In this document: piece after piece, positions 33,893 to 42,977 of the stretch
How the letters are laid out: every line of letters begins with the position of its first letter
How positions within the stretch are numbered: position 1 is the first letter of the stretch
Assembly (NCBI RefSeq): GCF_001422815.1
Contig: NZ_LMMP01000001.1
Coordinates: 974 to 64,973 of the forward strand
From: Methylobacterium sp. Leaf91
Lineage (GTDB): Bacteria > Pseudomonadota > Alphaproteobacteria > Rhizobiales > Beijerinckiaceae
Direction of reading: 5' to 3'
Length of the DNA stretch: 64,000 nucleotides
Program-made: the position numbers and the translations under genes
The notes under the pieces: model-generated
Database searches by the model: none
Seen by the model: only the letters and a program-made list of their open reading frames with translations
Told to the model about the DNA's origin: nothing

Positions 33893-34681
33893 ATGTCAGG
33901 ACACGGCACCACTCGCCCTCCAGAGGCGTTCGGTTGGGTCTGGCCACGGGGTCGGGCGGAATCGTCGGTGCCTCCCGCGCGGATCGCCATGGTGATGTCT
34001 TCAACCCTCCGCCGTCTCGGTCAAATCGCTCTCGGACTCGGTGCCGTCGCTACCCTGGCCCTTCTCGCCGGCTTCCTGGTGTTCGCGGAATCGATCGCCC
34101 GTGACGAGCGCACTCTCGACGGCCGTGCGGACGGGATCGTGGCCTTGACCGGGGGTGCCCAGCGCATCGGCGACGCGATCGACCTTCTGGCCGGTGGCTA
34201 TGGCCGACGTCTTCTCATCACCGGCGTGAACGAGCGGACCAGCCGCGACGAGATCGCCCGGCTCAATCCGAGCCAGCGCCACTGGATCGAGTGCTGTGTC
34301 GATCTCGATTACCGGGCCCGCAACACGATCGGCAACGCCATCGAGACCCGTCGCTGGATGCGCCAGCACCGGTTCAACACCGTGGCCGTGGTGACGTCGA
34401 ATTATCATATGCCCCGAACCCTGGTGGAGCTCGACCACGCATTGATGGGCAAGGACCGCGTCCTCCCCCATCCGGTGATCGCGGAAGGTTTCGACGCCGA
34501 CCGCTGGTGGCGTCATCCGGGAACGGCGAAGCTCATTGGTTCAGAATACCTGAAGTTCCTCGTCGCCTGGTTGCGGACGCGGTTCGAGGCCGACCCGGAA
34601 CAGTCGCGGGCGGCGATCATGATGGGCAGGGGAAAGCCGATCAAGCTCGTCTCCGAAGCGGTCCTGCGCGCGCAATACTGA
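33893..34681 (+). CDS. YdcF/ElyC-family (DUF218) membrane protein
   Basis: A 262-residue protein with one TM helix (about 45-65, ALGLGAVATLALLAGFLVF) and a DUF218 domain. DGIVALTGGAQRIGDAIDLL is the characteristic nucleotide-like loop, followed by LLITGVNERTSRDEI and VVTSNYHMPRTLVEL. The family includes SanA, ElyC and YdcF, linked to envelope integrity. The start is uncertain (33881, 33893 or 33992). It lies 168 bases downstream of ftsX and could share its transcript. Confidence 0.85.
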   Translation: MSGHGTTRPPEAFGWVWPRGRAESSVPPARIAMVMSSTLRRLGQIALGLGAVATLALLAGFLVFAESIARDERTLDGRADGIVALTGGAQRIGDAIDLLAGGYGRRLLITGVNERTSRDEIARLNPSQRHWIECCVDLDYRARNTIGNAIETRRWMRQHRFNTVAVVTSNYHMPRTLVELDHALMGKDRVLPHPVIAEGFDADRWWRHPGTAKLIGSEYLKFLVAWLRTRFEADPEQSRAAIMMGRGKPIKLVSEAVLRAQY

Positions 34682-34694
34682 CAAGGCTCTGTCT

Positions 34695-35150
34695 TCAGCG
34701 CGAGCTGGTGCGCTCCATGCGCAGGGTCACGACCTCCGCGCCGGCCTGATGGTGTATGGCAAGAGATGCAGGATCCGGCTTTCGCGCCTTACGCGACACA
34801 ATGCGCGGCCCAGGATTGCGGGTCTGGCGCATGACCCGGCGGGCGGGCGTGTCGATCACGTATACAACGGGTGTCCCTACTGAGGCGGGACGGATGCCGG
34901 TCGCGGTGGGAATGCCGTAAGTTCCATAGCCCCAAGCGCTCGGAACGAGTTCGGTCGGACGCGGGAAGCGTACCAGCGGAGCGACACCATACGCCGCAGC
35001 CGGATACGGTCCGGCGTAGCGATCATCGAACCGGAGATCAGAATGACCGTAGCCGGAAGTCACCGCTCTCTGCGCATGGGCAACGGGCACAATGAGGAGG
35101 GTGAGCACCAGCATTGCTGAATGCGCTGACCATCTCCTCATCGCCAACAT
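34695..35150 (-). CDS. Secreted hypothetical protein
   Basis: A 151-residue protein with a signal peptide (about 1-26, MLVLTLLIVPVAHAQ) and a mature part rich in Pro, Tyr and Gly (DDRYAGPYPAAAYGVAPLVR), with a basic middle (RRVMRQTRNPGPRIVSRKAR). No family is recognised. It is convergent with the YdcF-like gene, the two stops being 13 bases apart. Confidence 0.6.
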   Translation of the reverse strand: MLAMRRWSAHSAMLVLTLLIVPVAHAQRAVTSGYGHSDLRFDDRYAGPYPAAAYGVAPLVRFPRPTELVPSAWGYGTYGIPTATGIRPASVGTPVVYVIDTPARRVMRQTRNPGPRIVSRKARKPDPASLAIHHQAGAEVVTLRMERTSSR

Positions 35151-35294
35151 GCGAACCTCGCAGCGCGTAGGCCTGAGCCGGGAACGATGGCTCGACTGAC
35201 GAACGAGCCATACGGTGGTCGGATAGCCGGAATGAACGAAACGGACGAGACCACATGCATGAACCGGTCCCGCACGACTGCAGCGGCGATCACC

Positions 35295-35546
35295 TCAGCG
35301 GCAGGTGGTGACCCGGCGAACGATCCAGCCCTCGCCATCGACGAACAACCGCTTGCGCGATTTCGTGCAGGCCAGGGCATCGTCCTCGGCCTCTACCGTC
35401 AATGCGACTTTGCCGACTTCCGCGTCCCGCTGAACACTCGTGGACGAGGCTCCCTCGGTTCCCGGCATCGCGGAGGCCGGGATAGAGGTGGCGCCGACGA
35501 CGAGCGCAACGCCCAACGCAGCGGAAAGACCGAATCGTTTCGCCAT
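35295..35546 (-). CDS. Small secreted protein with paired cysteines
   Basis: An 83-residue protein with a signal peptide (about 1-26, cut near ASAMPG). The mature part has two cysteines (CTKSRKRLFVDGEGWIVRRV, then TTC), suggesting one disulfide around a small beta hairpin. Similar short secreted proteins are common in Methylobacterium, but I cannot name a family. Confidence 0.6.
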   Translation of the reverse strand: MAKRFGLSAALGVALVVGATSIPASAMPGTEGASSTSVQRDAEVGKVALTVEAEDDALACTKSRKRLFVDGEGWIVRRVTTCR

Positions 35547-35788
35547 CGCAACCTTGCCCGCGCGCCGTTGTCCGGAGCGCCTTAAAGACCCAAGCCAGTG
35601 CGCTCACCGCAGCGCTTGGTCTATAAAGTCGCGTGAGGGCGAAACAGTTGCAGTGCGATGACGCAACGCACTGTGAAAGTCGTCAGCATGGGTCGATTGT
35701 GTCGAACCGCACAGCCAGCGCCATGATCGTCGCCTGAGGCGATCACCTCAAACATCGACTGCCGGGTCGCAAATCCGGCGCGAAACCC

Positions 35789-35947
35789 TCAATGTGCGGC
35801 GGTGACACTGAGCAAGGGCAGGGTCACGGCGAGTTCCGGAGCGCCGAGTATCCGGGGCGCCAGCGAAGGAAGGGCCAAGGCCGCGATGCCAAGGACCAGG
35901 GTGAGGCCGAGGAGCGACGTTTCGAGACCGCGGTAGATCACGTCCAT
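35789..35947 (-). CDS. Small membrane protein of 52 residues
   Basis: Reads MDVIYRGLETSLLGLTLVLG and continues as one long hydrophobic helix, ending in TAAH. The ATG follows GGAGGTGGGA with good spacing, the main support for translation. Not recognised. Confidence 0.55.
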   Translation of the reverse strand: MDVIYRGLETSLLGLTLVLGIAALALPSLAPRILGAPELAVTLPLLSVTAAH

Positions 35948-36079
35948 TCCCACCTCCACCCTGCAGGATCGAGCCGATCATGCGGGCTGGTGGGTTAACC
36001 AATCCCTTCCGCGATCTTGCGTCTCGATAGGTGGGACGGTGGATCGACGCCCCGGCGCGCCAGTGACCCCGATGAGACG

Positions 36080-36403
36080 TCACGCTCGTCCGAGCGTCAC
36101 CATGTGGGCGAGGTCTGGTTCGGGCGGCTTCAGCAGGGAAGCGGCCAGATTGGCTTCGAGCACGATGAGATCGCTGTCCGGGTCGGGCTCCCAACCGCAA
36201 CCACAGCCGCCGGGGCCTTCATGTGCCTGGGCAATCTGTCGATACAGGGTCCCGATGGTCCGTGCCGCCGTGGCCAGCGCCTGGAGCGCCGGAAGGGGAT
36301 GGCGGTTCAGGCTGGTCCAGAAGGCGCGGCGCAAGGCCTCGTCCAGTTCGCTTCCCTCTTTGGGCGGCTCGATACATGGCCGGGTCGATCGGAAGGCGCT
36401 CAC
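36080..36403 (-). CDS. Hypothetical protein, second of a two-gene unit
   Basis: A 107-residue acidic/helical protein not recognised. The middle (LDEALRRAFWTSLNRHPLPA) looks like a helical bundle, and GGCGCGWEPDPDSDL is an unusual Gly/Cys turn. It starts at GTG with a strong AAGGAGA 6 bases upstream, and overlaps the previous stop by 4 bases (GTGA), so it is coupled to the 36400-36591 gene. Confidence 0.55.
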   Translation of the reverse strand: MSAFRSTRPCIEPPKEGSELDEALRRAFWTSLNRHPLPALQALATAARTIGTLYRQIAQAHEGPGGCGCGWEPDPDSDLIVLEANLAASLLKPPEPDLAHMVTLGRA

Positions 36404-36591
36404 GCAATCTCTCCTTTTACAATCGGAATCGGCTCGTGCCTAAGCGCCGGCTCCCTCGCGGCAGCCAGGAAATCGATGAAGTCGGCAAGGCGGTGAAGGC
36501 TCATGTCGACGGCACAGCCATCCCACCACGCCAGCCGTGCATAGCCGCGGACCAGTTCCAGCATCCGTTCCATTTTGGACGGCCTTCTCAT
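36400..36591 (-). CDS. Small hypothetical protein, first of a two-gene unit
   Basis: A 63-residue protein starting MRRPSKMERMLELVRGYARL. Amphipathic helices contain several Trp and Asp residues. It overlaps the next gene by 4 bases. The frame is open to 36639, but ATG 36591 gives the more natural N-terminus. Not recognised. Confidence 0.45.
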   Translation of the reverse strand: MRRPSKMERMLELVRGYARLAWWDGCAVDMSLHRLADFIDFLAAAREPALRHEPIPIVKGEIA

Positions 36592-37395
36592 CGCGCATTG
36601 CCCCGATAACCGACATAAAGAGGCAATCACCCCAATCAATCAAGAGTAAGCTTGAATATTGGAAAGACTATAAAATGCGAGCAGCGGAAATATTCCGCAG
36701 TCTTGATTTGGAAATATTCGAATTCGCGAGCCATAGCTGCCCATCAGCGGTAGCACGGGAGAGCGCCAAGCTGCTCCACTTCCGGTTCCTTGTATCCGCA
36801 TCCAGCGCCAGCGATGGCCGTGACGGCCCATGCCGTCAGCCGGTCCTTCCCCCATAGGCCGGAATCCATGCGCAGCCTCGGCCCTCATCGTTTCCCGGAC
36901 GATAGATTTCGGTAAAGCACGTGCCGATCAGGATCGGGAAGTCCGAGTGTCGGAGACCGAAGAGTGCAAAGGTCGATGGGCCGAGCCGAGAAGGCTCCGG
37001 CAAAGACATTTCCCGATTTTCTCTGGAATCGCGACGGAGATGCTGTCGTCAGGATCGGGCACGAACTCGTCACGAGGGCCGGATTCGCCGTCTCGGCAAC
37101 GCCACATTGGCTCTGCCCGAGGCGACGGCCGCCCGGAGCCTCGGCCATTTCACGCAGGCGAATATTGGGCTCGCTCCAATTGAAAGCTGGCCGGTGAGCG
37201 CGGTTTTGCCGAGGACGAGCGTCTCCAGGCTGTGTGCGTGGCCGCACATCGATGTCGGAGGGGGCTGACTACCTCATGGTCAACCCCACTTCGATCCTGG
37301 CAACCTGTTTGTGACCGTTCTCGCGAAGAATGGATCGCATCGGTGCGCCGAAAGGCACCGGGTCTCAGGCGGATCGGGCAATCGGTAGTCGAACC
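36592..37395. other. Intergenic region without a convincing gene
   Basis: About 800 bases. Frames on both strands (for example 36885-37247 minus and 36921-37268 plus) lack ribosome sites, start-proximal signals or recognisable domains. The part around 36640-36730 is clearly AT-rich and may hold the promoter of the minus-strand pair. A decayed gene is possible. Confidence 0.45.
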
Positions 37396-38307
37396 ATGAG
37401 TATGACGCACACGCCCTCGACCGAAGACGGCCTCTCCCTACGCTTCTGGGGCGTCCGCGGTTCCACGCCCGTTAGCGGGCCGGATTATGTCGAGTTCGGC
37501 GGCAACACCCCGTGCCTGGAGATCCGCTGCGGCTCGCGCCTGTTCATCGTCGATGCCGGCTCGGGCCTGAATGCCTGCGGGCTGCATCACCGCGAGGAGA
37601 TGCCGAAAGAGATCGACCTCCTGTTGAGCCATCTGCATCTCGACCACACGGCGGGTCTGCCGTTCTTCAAGCCGGTCATCTTCAACCCGGAACGGACGAT
37701 CAACACCTATTGCGGCAATCTCGACGGAGCGAGCGCGAAGGAGACCCTGGACCGCCTGTTCTCGCCGCCACTCTTCCCGGTGACCTTGGACATCCTTCCC
37801 TGCACCCTTGCCCATCACGGCTTCAAGGCCGGCGAGGCGCTCGATTTCCCCGATGGGTCGCGTGTGGACACGATCCTCCTCAACCACCCGCAAGGATCGG
37901 TGGGGTACCGCTTCGACCATGGCGGAAAACGCCTCTGCATCATCAGCGACATCGAGCATTCCGACCCGTGGCCGGACGAGTCCCTGCGCCGGTTCGTGGA
38001 AGGCTCGGACCTCCTCGTCTACGACGGCATGTTCACCGAGTCGGAATATCCGCGCTGCTGCGGCTGGGGTCATTCCACATGGCAGAAGGGCGTCGAACTG
38101 GCGAAGGCCGCCGGTGCCAAGGCGCTCGCGATCATCCATCTCCATCCCGCCCATAGCGACGCCATGCTGCGTGCCGTGGAAGCCGAGATGCAGTCCGAAA
38201 TGCCGACGGCGTTCGTCGCGCGCGAGCGGCAGATCGTCCATGTGGGCGAGGTGATGGTGGAGAAGGATTCCAAAAGCCCTCTCTTGTCGCTGATCAAGAC
38301 AGCCTGA
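37396..38307 (+). CDS. Metallo-beta-lactamase-fold hydrolase
   Basis: A 303-residue protein of the MBL fold. The metal-binding HxHxDH is LSHLHLDHTAGLPFF (about 78-92). FWGVRGSTPVSG near the start and NTPCLEI mark the cluster related to phosphodiesterase-like MBL proteins (the PhnP/RNase Z side of the family). Later metal ligands are IISDIEHSD and IHLHPAHSD. The frame is open from 37330, but the ATG at 37396 fits the fold start. The substrate is unknown. Confidence 0.85.
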   Translation: MSMTHTPSTEDGLSLRFWGVRGSTPVSGPDYVEFGGNTPCLEIRCGSRLFIVDAGSGLNACGLHHREEMPKEIDLLLSHLHLDHTAGLPFFKPVIFNPERTINTYCGNLDGASAKETLDRLFSPPLFPVTLDILPCTLAHHGFKAGEALDFPDGSRVDTILLNHPQGSVGYRFDHGGKRLCIISDIEHSDPWPDESLRRFVEGSDLLVYDGMFTESEYPRCCGWGHSTWQKGVELAKAAGAKALAIIHLHPAHSDAMLRAVEAEMQSEMPTAFVARERQIVHVGEVMVEKDSKSPLLSLIKTA

Positions 38308-38370
38308 CGGATCAGGCCGCCGTCCCGAGCACCGGATCCCGTTCCCTGGGGACAGCCGAGACTGCTACGG

Positions 38371-39840
38371 TCAGGCCGCCTCCGCCCGGCCGAGACGGCT
38401 GTTGCGTCGGCTCCAGGCGAAGTAGATCACAAGTCCTACCGCGAGCCAGGCAATCAGTCGCAGCCAGGTCTGGCCGTCGAGGGACACCATCATGGCGAGG
38501 CAGCTGACGATGCCGAGGATTGGCACCAGCGGCACCAGCGGCGTCCGGTAGTCCCGTCGCGCATCGGGCTGAGTCCGGCGCAGGATGATGACTCCCGCAC
38601 AGACCAGGATGAAGGCGAGCAGGGTGCCGATGCTGGTCATGTGGCCGAGCTGGCTGATCGGCAGGAAGCCGCCCAGAGCACTCGTGAACACCATGAAGAA
38701 CAGGTTCGAGCGATAGGGCGTCTTCCAGGTCGGATGAATCTTGGAAAAGAAGCCCGGCAGCAGCCGGTCCTGGCTCATGGAGTAGAACACCCGGCTCTGG
38801 CCCAGCAGCAGAACCAGGATCACGGTGGAGAAGCCGGCGATGACGCCGAGCGTCACGAGGCTTTTCAGCCACGGGAACGGTGTCTGGGCGATCGCCGTGT
38901 TCACAGGCGCAGCATCGCCCTTCATGGCGTCGTAATGCACGAGGCCGGTGAGCACACCGGCGAAGGCGATGTAGATCACCGTGCAGATGGCCAGCGAGCC
39001 GAGGATGCCGATCATCATGTTGCGCTGGGGGTTCTTGGCCTCCTGCGCCGCCGTCGAGACCGCATCGAACCCGATATAGGCAAAGAACACCACGCCGGCG
39101 CCGCGCATGATGCCGCTCCAACCGTACTCGCCGAAGGTCCCGGTATTCTCGGGAATGAACGGCACGTAGTTCTGCGCCTTGATGTAGAACAGGCCGACGC
39201 CCACCACGACCGCCACCACCGCGAGCTTGATCGCCACGACGACGGCGTTGACCCGGGCGGATTCGCGGATGCCGATCATCAGCAGGGCCGAGACGGCGAC
39301 GATGATGAGGATGGCCGGCAGGTTGACGATGCCATGCGCCGTCACCCCGTCGACCGTGTAGGTCTCAAAGGGGGAATTGACGAGGCTGGGCGGCAGGTTG
39401 ATGCCGAGGGTGTCACGCAGGAACCGGGTGACGTAGCTCGACCAGCTCACCGAGACGGTGGCCGCGCCGACAGCGTATTCGAGCACGAGGTCCCAGCCGA
39501 TGATCCAGGCCACGAACTCGCCCATCGTGGCATAGGCGTAGGTATAGGCCGAACCCGCCACGGGGATCATGCCCGCGAGCTCGCTGTAGCACATGCCGGC
39601 GAAGGCGCAGGCGATCGACGCGATGGCGAAGGAGATCACTACGGCGGGACCGGCATGCTCGGCCGCCGCGATCCCGGTGAGGGAGAACAGGCCGGCTCCG
39701 ATCACCGCGCCGATGCCGAGGGCGACGAGGCTCCAGGGACCGAGGGTGCGCTCGAGCTTGTGCTCCCCCCCTTCGGCATCGGCATTCAGTCGCTCGAGGG
39801 ATTTCGTCCGGGTGAGATCGCCAGCGAGGCCTGATGCCAT
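38371..39840 (-). CDS. APC-family amino acid permease
   Basis: A 489-residue transporter with about 12-13 membrane helices. GPWSLVALGIGAVIGAGLFS is the consensus APC helix 1, and YSELAGMIPVAGSAYTYAYA helix 3. It resembles cationic amino acid transporters of the YfnA/CAT group. It would import amino acids by proton symport. The gene is single, convergent with the MBL gene. Confidence 0.9.
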   Translation of the reverse strand: MASGLAGDLTRTKSLERLNADAEGGEHKLERTLGPWSLVALGIGAVIGAGLFSLTGIAAAEHAGPAVVISFAIASIACAFAGMCYSELAGMIPVAGSAYTYAYATMGEFVAWIIGWDLVLEYAVGAATVSVSWSSYVTRFLRDTLGINLPPSLVNSPFETYTVDGVTAHGIVNLPAILIIVAVSALLMIGIRESARVNAVVVAIKLAVVAVVVGVGLFYIKAQNYVPFIPENTGTFGEYGWSGIMRGAGVVFFAYIGFDAVSTAAQEAKNPQRNMMIGILGSLAICTVIYIAFAGVLTGLVHYDAMKGDAAPVNTAIAQTPFPWLKSLVTLGVIAGFSTVILVLLLGQSRVFYSMSQDRLLPGFFSKIHPTWKTPYRSNLFFMVFTSALGGFLPISQLGHMTSIGTLLAFILVCAGVIILRRTQPDARRDYRTPLVPLVPILGIVSCLAMMVSLDGQTWLRLIAWLAVGLVIYFAWSRRNSRLGRAEAA

Positions 39841-40012
39841 GGATCGATGCCCTTCATGGTTGGAGCGCGGAAGTCCGGCGGCCAGCGCATCGCGACCATG
39901 CAGCTTTCTCGCCAGGGGCTAAACCTTGGCCATTCAACAGAGTTCCGGCAAAATGACGCGCCCTCGCGGGGGACGGAGACCATGTGCGGCCGGAGGCCCC
40001 GCGCCCCGGACC

Positions 40013-40780
40013 TCATCGCGGCGCGTAGCTCGCCGCGGCCGCGAGAGACCCATCCACCAGATCCTTGAGAATCGCTCCGGCGCCAGCGGCGATATCCGGC
40101 CCGGCAGTCTCGGGCGTGCCGGCGGAGAAGGGCGGTTCCGGCGCATATTCGGCGACAAGCTGGCTCGTCCTCGCAGCATCGTCGCCGTGCAGAAGGGCCG
40201 CCAGGACGAGAGCGAAGTCGAGGCCGGCGGAAATACCCGCCGCCGTGATCCGGTTGCGATCGACCACCACGCGCCGGTTCACCGGAATGGCGCCGAGGCG
40301 CGGCAGCACGGTCTCGCGCACGCACCAGTGCGAGGTAGCGCGGTAGCCGTCGAGCAGTCCCGCCGCGCCGAGGATGAGCGAACCGGTGCAGACGCTGGTG
40401 ACCCAGGACGCTCGTGCCGCCCGGTCGCGCAGGAAGGCGAGGGTCGCCTCCTCGCGCATCTGGCCGGGGGTCGCGTCGCCGCCGGGCACGAAGAGTACGT
40501 CGATCTCGCCCGGACAGGTCTCGAAGGACGTATCGGCCACCATTGTCAGGCCCGTATCGCTGGGGATCGGGCCTGTCTGGCGAGCCACGAGGTGGAGCCG
40601 GCCGCCGGCCAGACCCGCCAGGATCGCCTGCGGCCCGACGAGGTCGAGAGCCGTCATGCCGGGAAACATCAGCATCGCAATGCTGACGGGTGGCCTGCCA
40701 CGAGCCGACGCGCGAACCGCATCGCCCGGCCCGGCCAGGACGGCCGCCGTGAGACTCGCCGTGAAGGCGCGACGATGCAT
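40013..40780 (-). CDS. Exported DJ-1/PfpI-family protein
   Basis: A 255-residue protein with a twin-Arg-like leader (MHRRAFTASLTAAVLAGP) and a DJ-1/PfpI domain. VSIAMLMFPGMTALDLVGPQ carries the conserved first strand, VLFVPGG the middle loop, and SVCTGSLILGAAGLLDG holds the nucleophilic Cys. It resembles isonitrile hydratase or the ThiJ-like half of AraC regulators, but no DNA-binding domain follows. The start was set at 40780, where the leader begins, though the frame is open to 40933. Confidence 0.8.
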   Translation of the reverse strand: MHRRAFTASLTAAVLAGPGDAVRASARGRPPVSIAMLMFPGMTALDLVGPQAILAGLAGGRLHLVARQTGPIPSDTGLTMVADTSFETCPGEIDVLFVPGGDATPGQMREEATLAFLRDRAARASWVTSVCTGSLILGAAGLLDGYRATSHWCVRETVLPRLGAIPVNRRVVVDRNRITAAGISAGLDFALVLAALLHGDDAARTSQLVAEYAPEPPFSAGTPETAGPDIAAGAGAILKDLVDGSLAAAASYAPR

Positions 40781-41082
40781 GGACGATCCCTTTCGCGATG
40801 GCAGAGAGACAGGTGAGACAATGGCCGGATATGGGGCGCAAGCAGAGGCGGCCCTCCTTCCTCGATATCGGGAAGATGTCGCCGCCGCCGATGCCATCCG
40901 CCGCATGTGGACGCGAACGGTGCAGGTCGCCATTTGCGTGGCTTGGCGGGGTGCGTGACCGGGTATGATGCGCTACAACCCGAGACACGCTACGGCCTCG
41001 CCGTCGATGTCAGGCGGACCGATCCGATACGGCCGGCCCGAACCGGACGATTTCCTGCCCAACGACCAGAATACGACGAGCC
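40781..41082. other. Divergent intergenic region before the sigma factor
   Basis: About 300 bases between divergent genes. I see no gene and no clear EcfG-type promoter (GGAAC with a CGTT -10). The gap must hold both promoters. Confidence 0.35.
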
Positions 41083-41826
41083 ATGACACGCGACGTCCTT
41101 GAAACCAGCGACGACCTCCTGAGCGACACGAACGACGATGGGCGGCCGGGCCTGACCGCGACCATCCGCTCACATCTCGGCGACCAGCTCCGCACCGTCT
41201 ACGACCGCCTTGGCGCGGACGAGCCGGCAACGCGCTTCGCCGAACTCATCGAGAAGCTGGAAGCCGCCCTGAAAGCTCGCGGCGAGCAGGTGGAGCCCGA
41301 GTTCCGCAACGGTCTGCTCGCGGCGGTGCCGTCGCTGCGGGCCTTCGCGCTGTCGCTCACCAGCAATCCGGCCCGCTCGGACGATCTGGTGCAGGACACC
41401 CTGCTCAAGGGCTGGCAGCATCGCGCACGGTTCCAGCCGGGCACGAACCTGAATGCCTGGCTCTTCACGATCCTGCGCAACATCTTCTACTCGGACCACC
41501 GCAAGCGCGTGCGCGAGGTGGAAGACCAGGACGGCTCCTACGCGGCGCGTCTCGCGACGGCACCGCACCAGGGCGACCGCCTCGATGTCGAGGATCTGCA
41601 GACGGCGCTCGCCAAGCTTCCGCCCGATCAGCGCGAGGCCCTCGTCCTCGTGGGCGCCGAGGGTGTGTCCTACGAAGAGGCCGCCACGATCATGGGCTGC
41701 AAGGTCGGCACGGTGAAAAGCCGCGTCAGCCGTGCCCGCGGGCGGCTCGCCGAATTGCTCGGCTACGACGAAGAAGACCTCAGCTCGGACCGGCTGATCC
41801 AGTCGGCCATGCCGAAGGACGCCTGA
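41083..41826 (+). CDS. ECF sigma factor with NepR-like N-terminal segment
   Basis: A 247-residue protein. The core (about 75-228) is an ECF/EcfG-type sigma factor: region 2 with DLVQDTLLKGWQHRARFQPG and WLFTILRNIFYSDHRKR, and region 4 with LPPDQREALVLVGAEGVSYE and GTVKSRVSRARGRL. It is longer than a usual EcfG (about 180). The extra N-terminus includes IRSHLGDQLRTVYDRLGADE then RFAELIEKLEA (about 28-61), which resembles NepR, the anti-sigma factor of the alphaproteobacterial general stress response. A fused, self-inhibited sigma factor is one reading. A separate NepR-like gene lies 0.85 kb downstream. Confidence 0.85.
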   Translation: MTRDVLETSDDLLSDTNDDGRPGLTATIRSHLGDQLRTVYDRLGADEPATRFAELIEKLEAALKARGEQVEPEFRNGLLAAVPSLRAFALSLTSNPARSDDLVQDTLLKGWQHRARFQPGTNLNAWLFTILRNIFYSDHRKRVREVEDQDGSYAARLATAPHQGDRLDVEDLQTALAKLPPDQREALVLVGAEGVSYEEAATIMGCKVGTVKSRVSRARGRLAELLGYDEEDLSSDRLIQSAMPKDA

Positions 41827-42050
41827 CTCCGCCCGGTGGGCGGTCGGGATCGGCTCCCCACCATGCTCACCGGGCTACCCGTTCCGCGACGCCTTGCGGA
41901 CGGGGAATATCGTTCTCCCATCGGGGGCATGATCGGGACATTCCGGCAAAATCGATTTTCGAGGCATCCCTTTCCCGAGATGGGGCGTTACTGCCCCGAA
42001 CCCCGCTGAGCGTCACCGTTCGCGGGTCATCGGATACGGAGATCTCGATC

Positions 42051-42461
42051 ATGAACATCAAGACCCTTCTCGCCGCTTCGGCGATCGCTCTGTCCCTCCC
42101 CCTCGCCGCCCAGGCCCAGGGCCTCGTGCGCGGCGCTGAGCGTGGCGCCCAGGAAGGTGCCGATGCAGCTGGTCCCGTAGGTGCCATCGTCGGTGGTGCC
42201 GTCGGCGCTGCGACCGGAACCGTCGGTGGCATCCTCGGTGTCGACGACCGTCCCCGCTTCCGCCAGTACGTCACCCGCGAGCGTCACAGCTCCTACAATT
42301 ACGACGGCGACGTCCGCGTCGGCGCGACCCTGCCCGGCACCGGCGTGACCTATTACGACGTGCCGTCCGAGTACAATGCCCGCGGCGCGCGCTACACCAT
42401 CGTCAACGACCGTCCGGTCCTGGTGGATCGCAGCCGCCGCATCGTCGAAGTCATCGACTAA
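42051..42461 (+). CDS. Secreted DUF1236 protein with glycine zipper
   Basis: A 136-residue protein. The signal peptide is 1-22 (ALSLPLAAQAQG). A glycine-zipper segment follows (GAIVGGAVGAATGTVGGILG, about 44-63), then a DUF1236 domain (FRQYVTRERHSSYNYDG, VGATLPGTGVTYYDVPSEY, RYTIVNDRPVLVDRSRRIVE). DUF1236 proteins are common, often duplicated, envelope-associated proteins in Methylobacterium and Bradyrhizobium. Its position between two general-stress regulators suggests stress control. A terminator follows at 42495. A shorter relative lies at 12034. Confidence 0.85.
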   Translation: MNIKTLLAASAIALSLPLAAQAQGLVRGAERGAQEGADAAGPVGAIVGGAVGAATGTVGGILGVDDRPRFRQYVTRERHSSYNYDGDVRVGATLPGTGVTYYDVPSEYNARGARYTIVNDRPVLVDRSRRIVEVID

Positions 42462-42494
42462 TCATCGTCGATCGCAGCTGACCATTCGGCAAGA

Positions 42495-42525
42495 GCCCCC
42501 GGTGCCACGGCACCGGGGGCTTTTT
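42495..42525 (+). terminator. Rho-independent terminator after the DUF1236 gene
   Basis: GCCCCCGGTGC (42495-42505) pairs with GCACCGGGGGC (42510-42520) across a 4-base loop and is followed by TTTTT (42521-42525). A textbook intrinsic terminator. Confidence 0.9.
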
Positions 42526-42669
42526 CGTGGATCGGAAGATCGTCGGGGTTCGCGCGAGAAATACCAGAAATACCGGCGCTGGATCGGGTACCATCAACAT
42601 TTGTGAGTCGAGGCACGCAACACTCTCCGCCCCGGCTGGTTATTGCTCTTGATTGAGGAGAGACCCGAT

Positions 42670-42975
42670 ATGGCGAACGATCCGATCTTCCGCATTGATA
42701 AATCGCCCCCCGGTCAGGCCGGCGGCGCGGATGTCGATCCGGCCTTGCCCGAGCCGGTGCGGGATCATCTCGGCCAGCAGCTGCGCTCCGTCTTCACCAC
42801 GCAGGACGATGCGCCGAAATTCCTCGGCGATCCGGCTGTGCCGGAAGAGTTCGAGCCGCAATTGCGCCGTCTCGAGATCCGTCTGAAGACCCATGAGGAA
42901 GGCACCGGGGCGGTGGAGCAGGCCCTGGATGGCCTCCTCGACGACCTGAAGGTACCGCCCGCGACGACGATCTGA
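42670..42975 (+). CDS. NepR-like small protein
   Basis: A 101-residue acidic protein. The segment LPEPVRDHLGQQLRSVFTTQ then VPEEFEPQLRRLEIRL (about 26-73) resembles the two helices of NepR, the anti-sigma factor that binds EcfG and is titrated by phospho-PhyR, with an insertion between them. A C-terminal acidic helix follows. The ATG follows GAGGAGA. It is close to, but separated by a terminator from, the sigma factor at 41083. The match is moderate; the protein could have another partner. Confidence 0.55.
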   Translation: MANDPIFRIDKSPPGQAGGADVDPALPEPVRDHLGQQLRSVFTTQDDAPKFLGDPAVPEEFEPQLRRLEIRLKTHEEGTGAVEQALDGLLDDLKVPPATTI

Positions 42976-42977
42976 TC

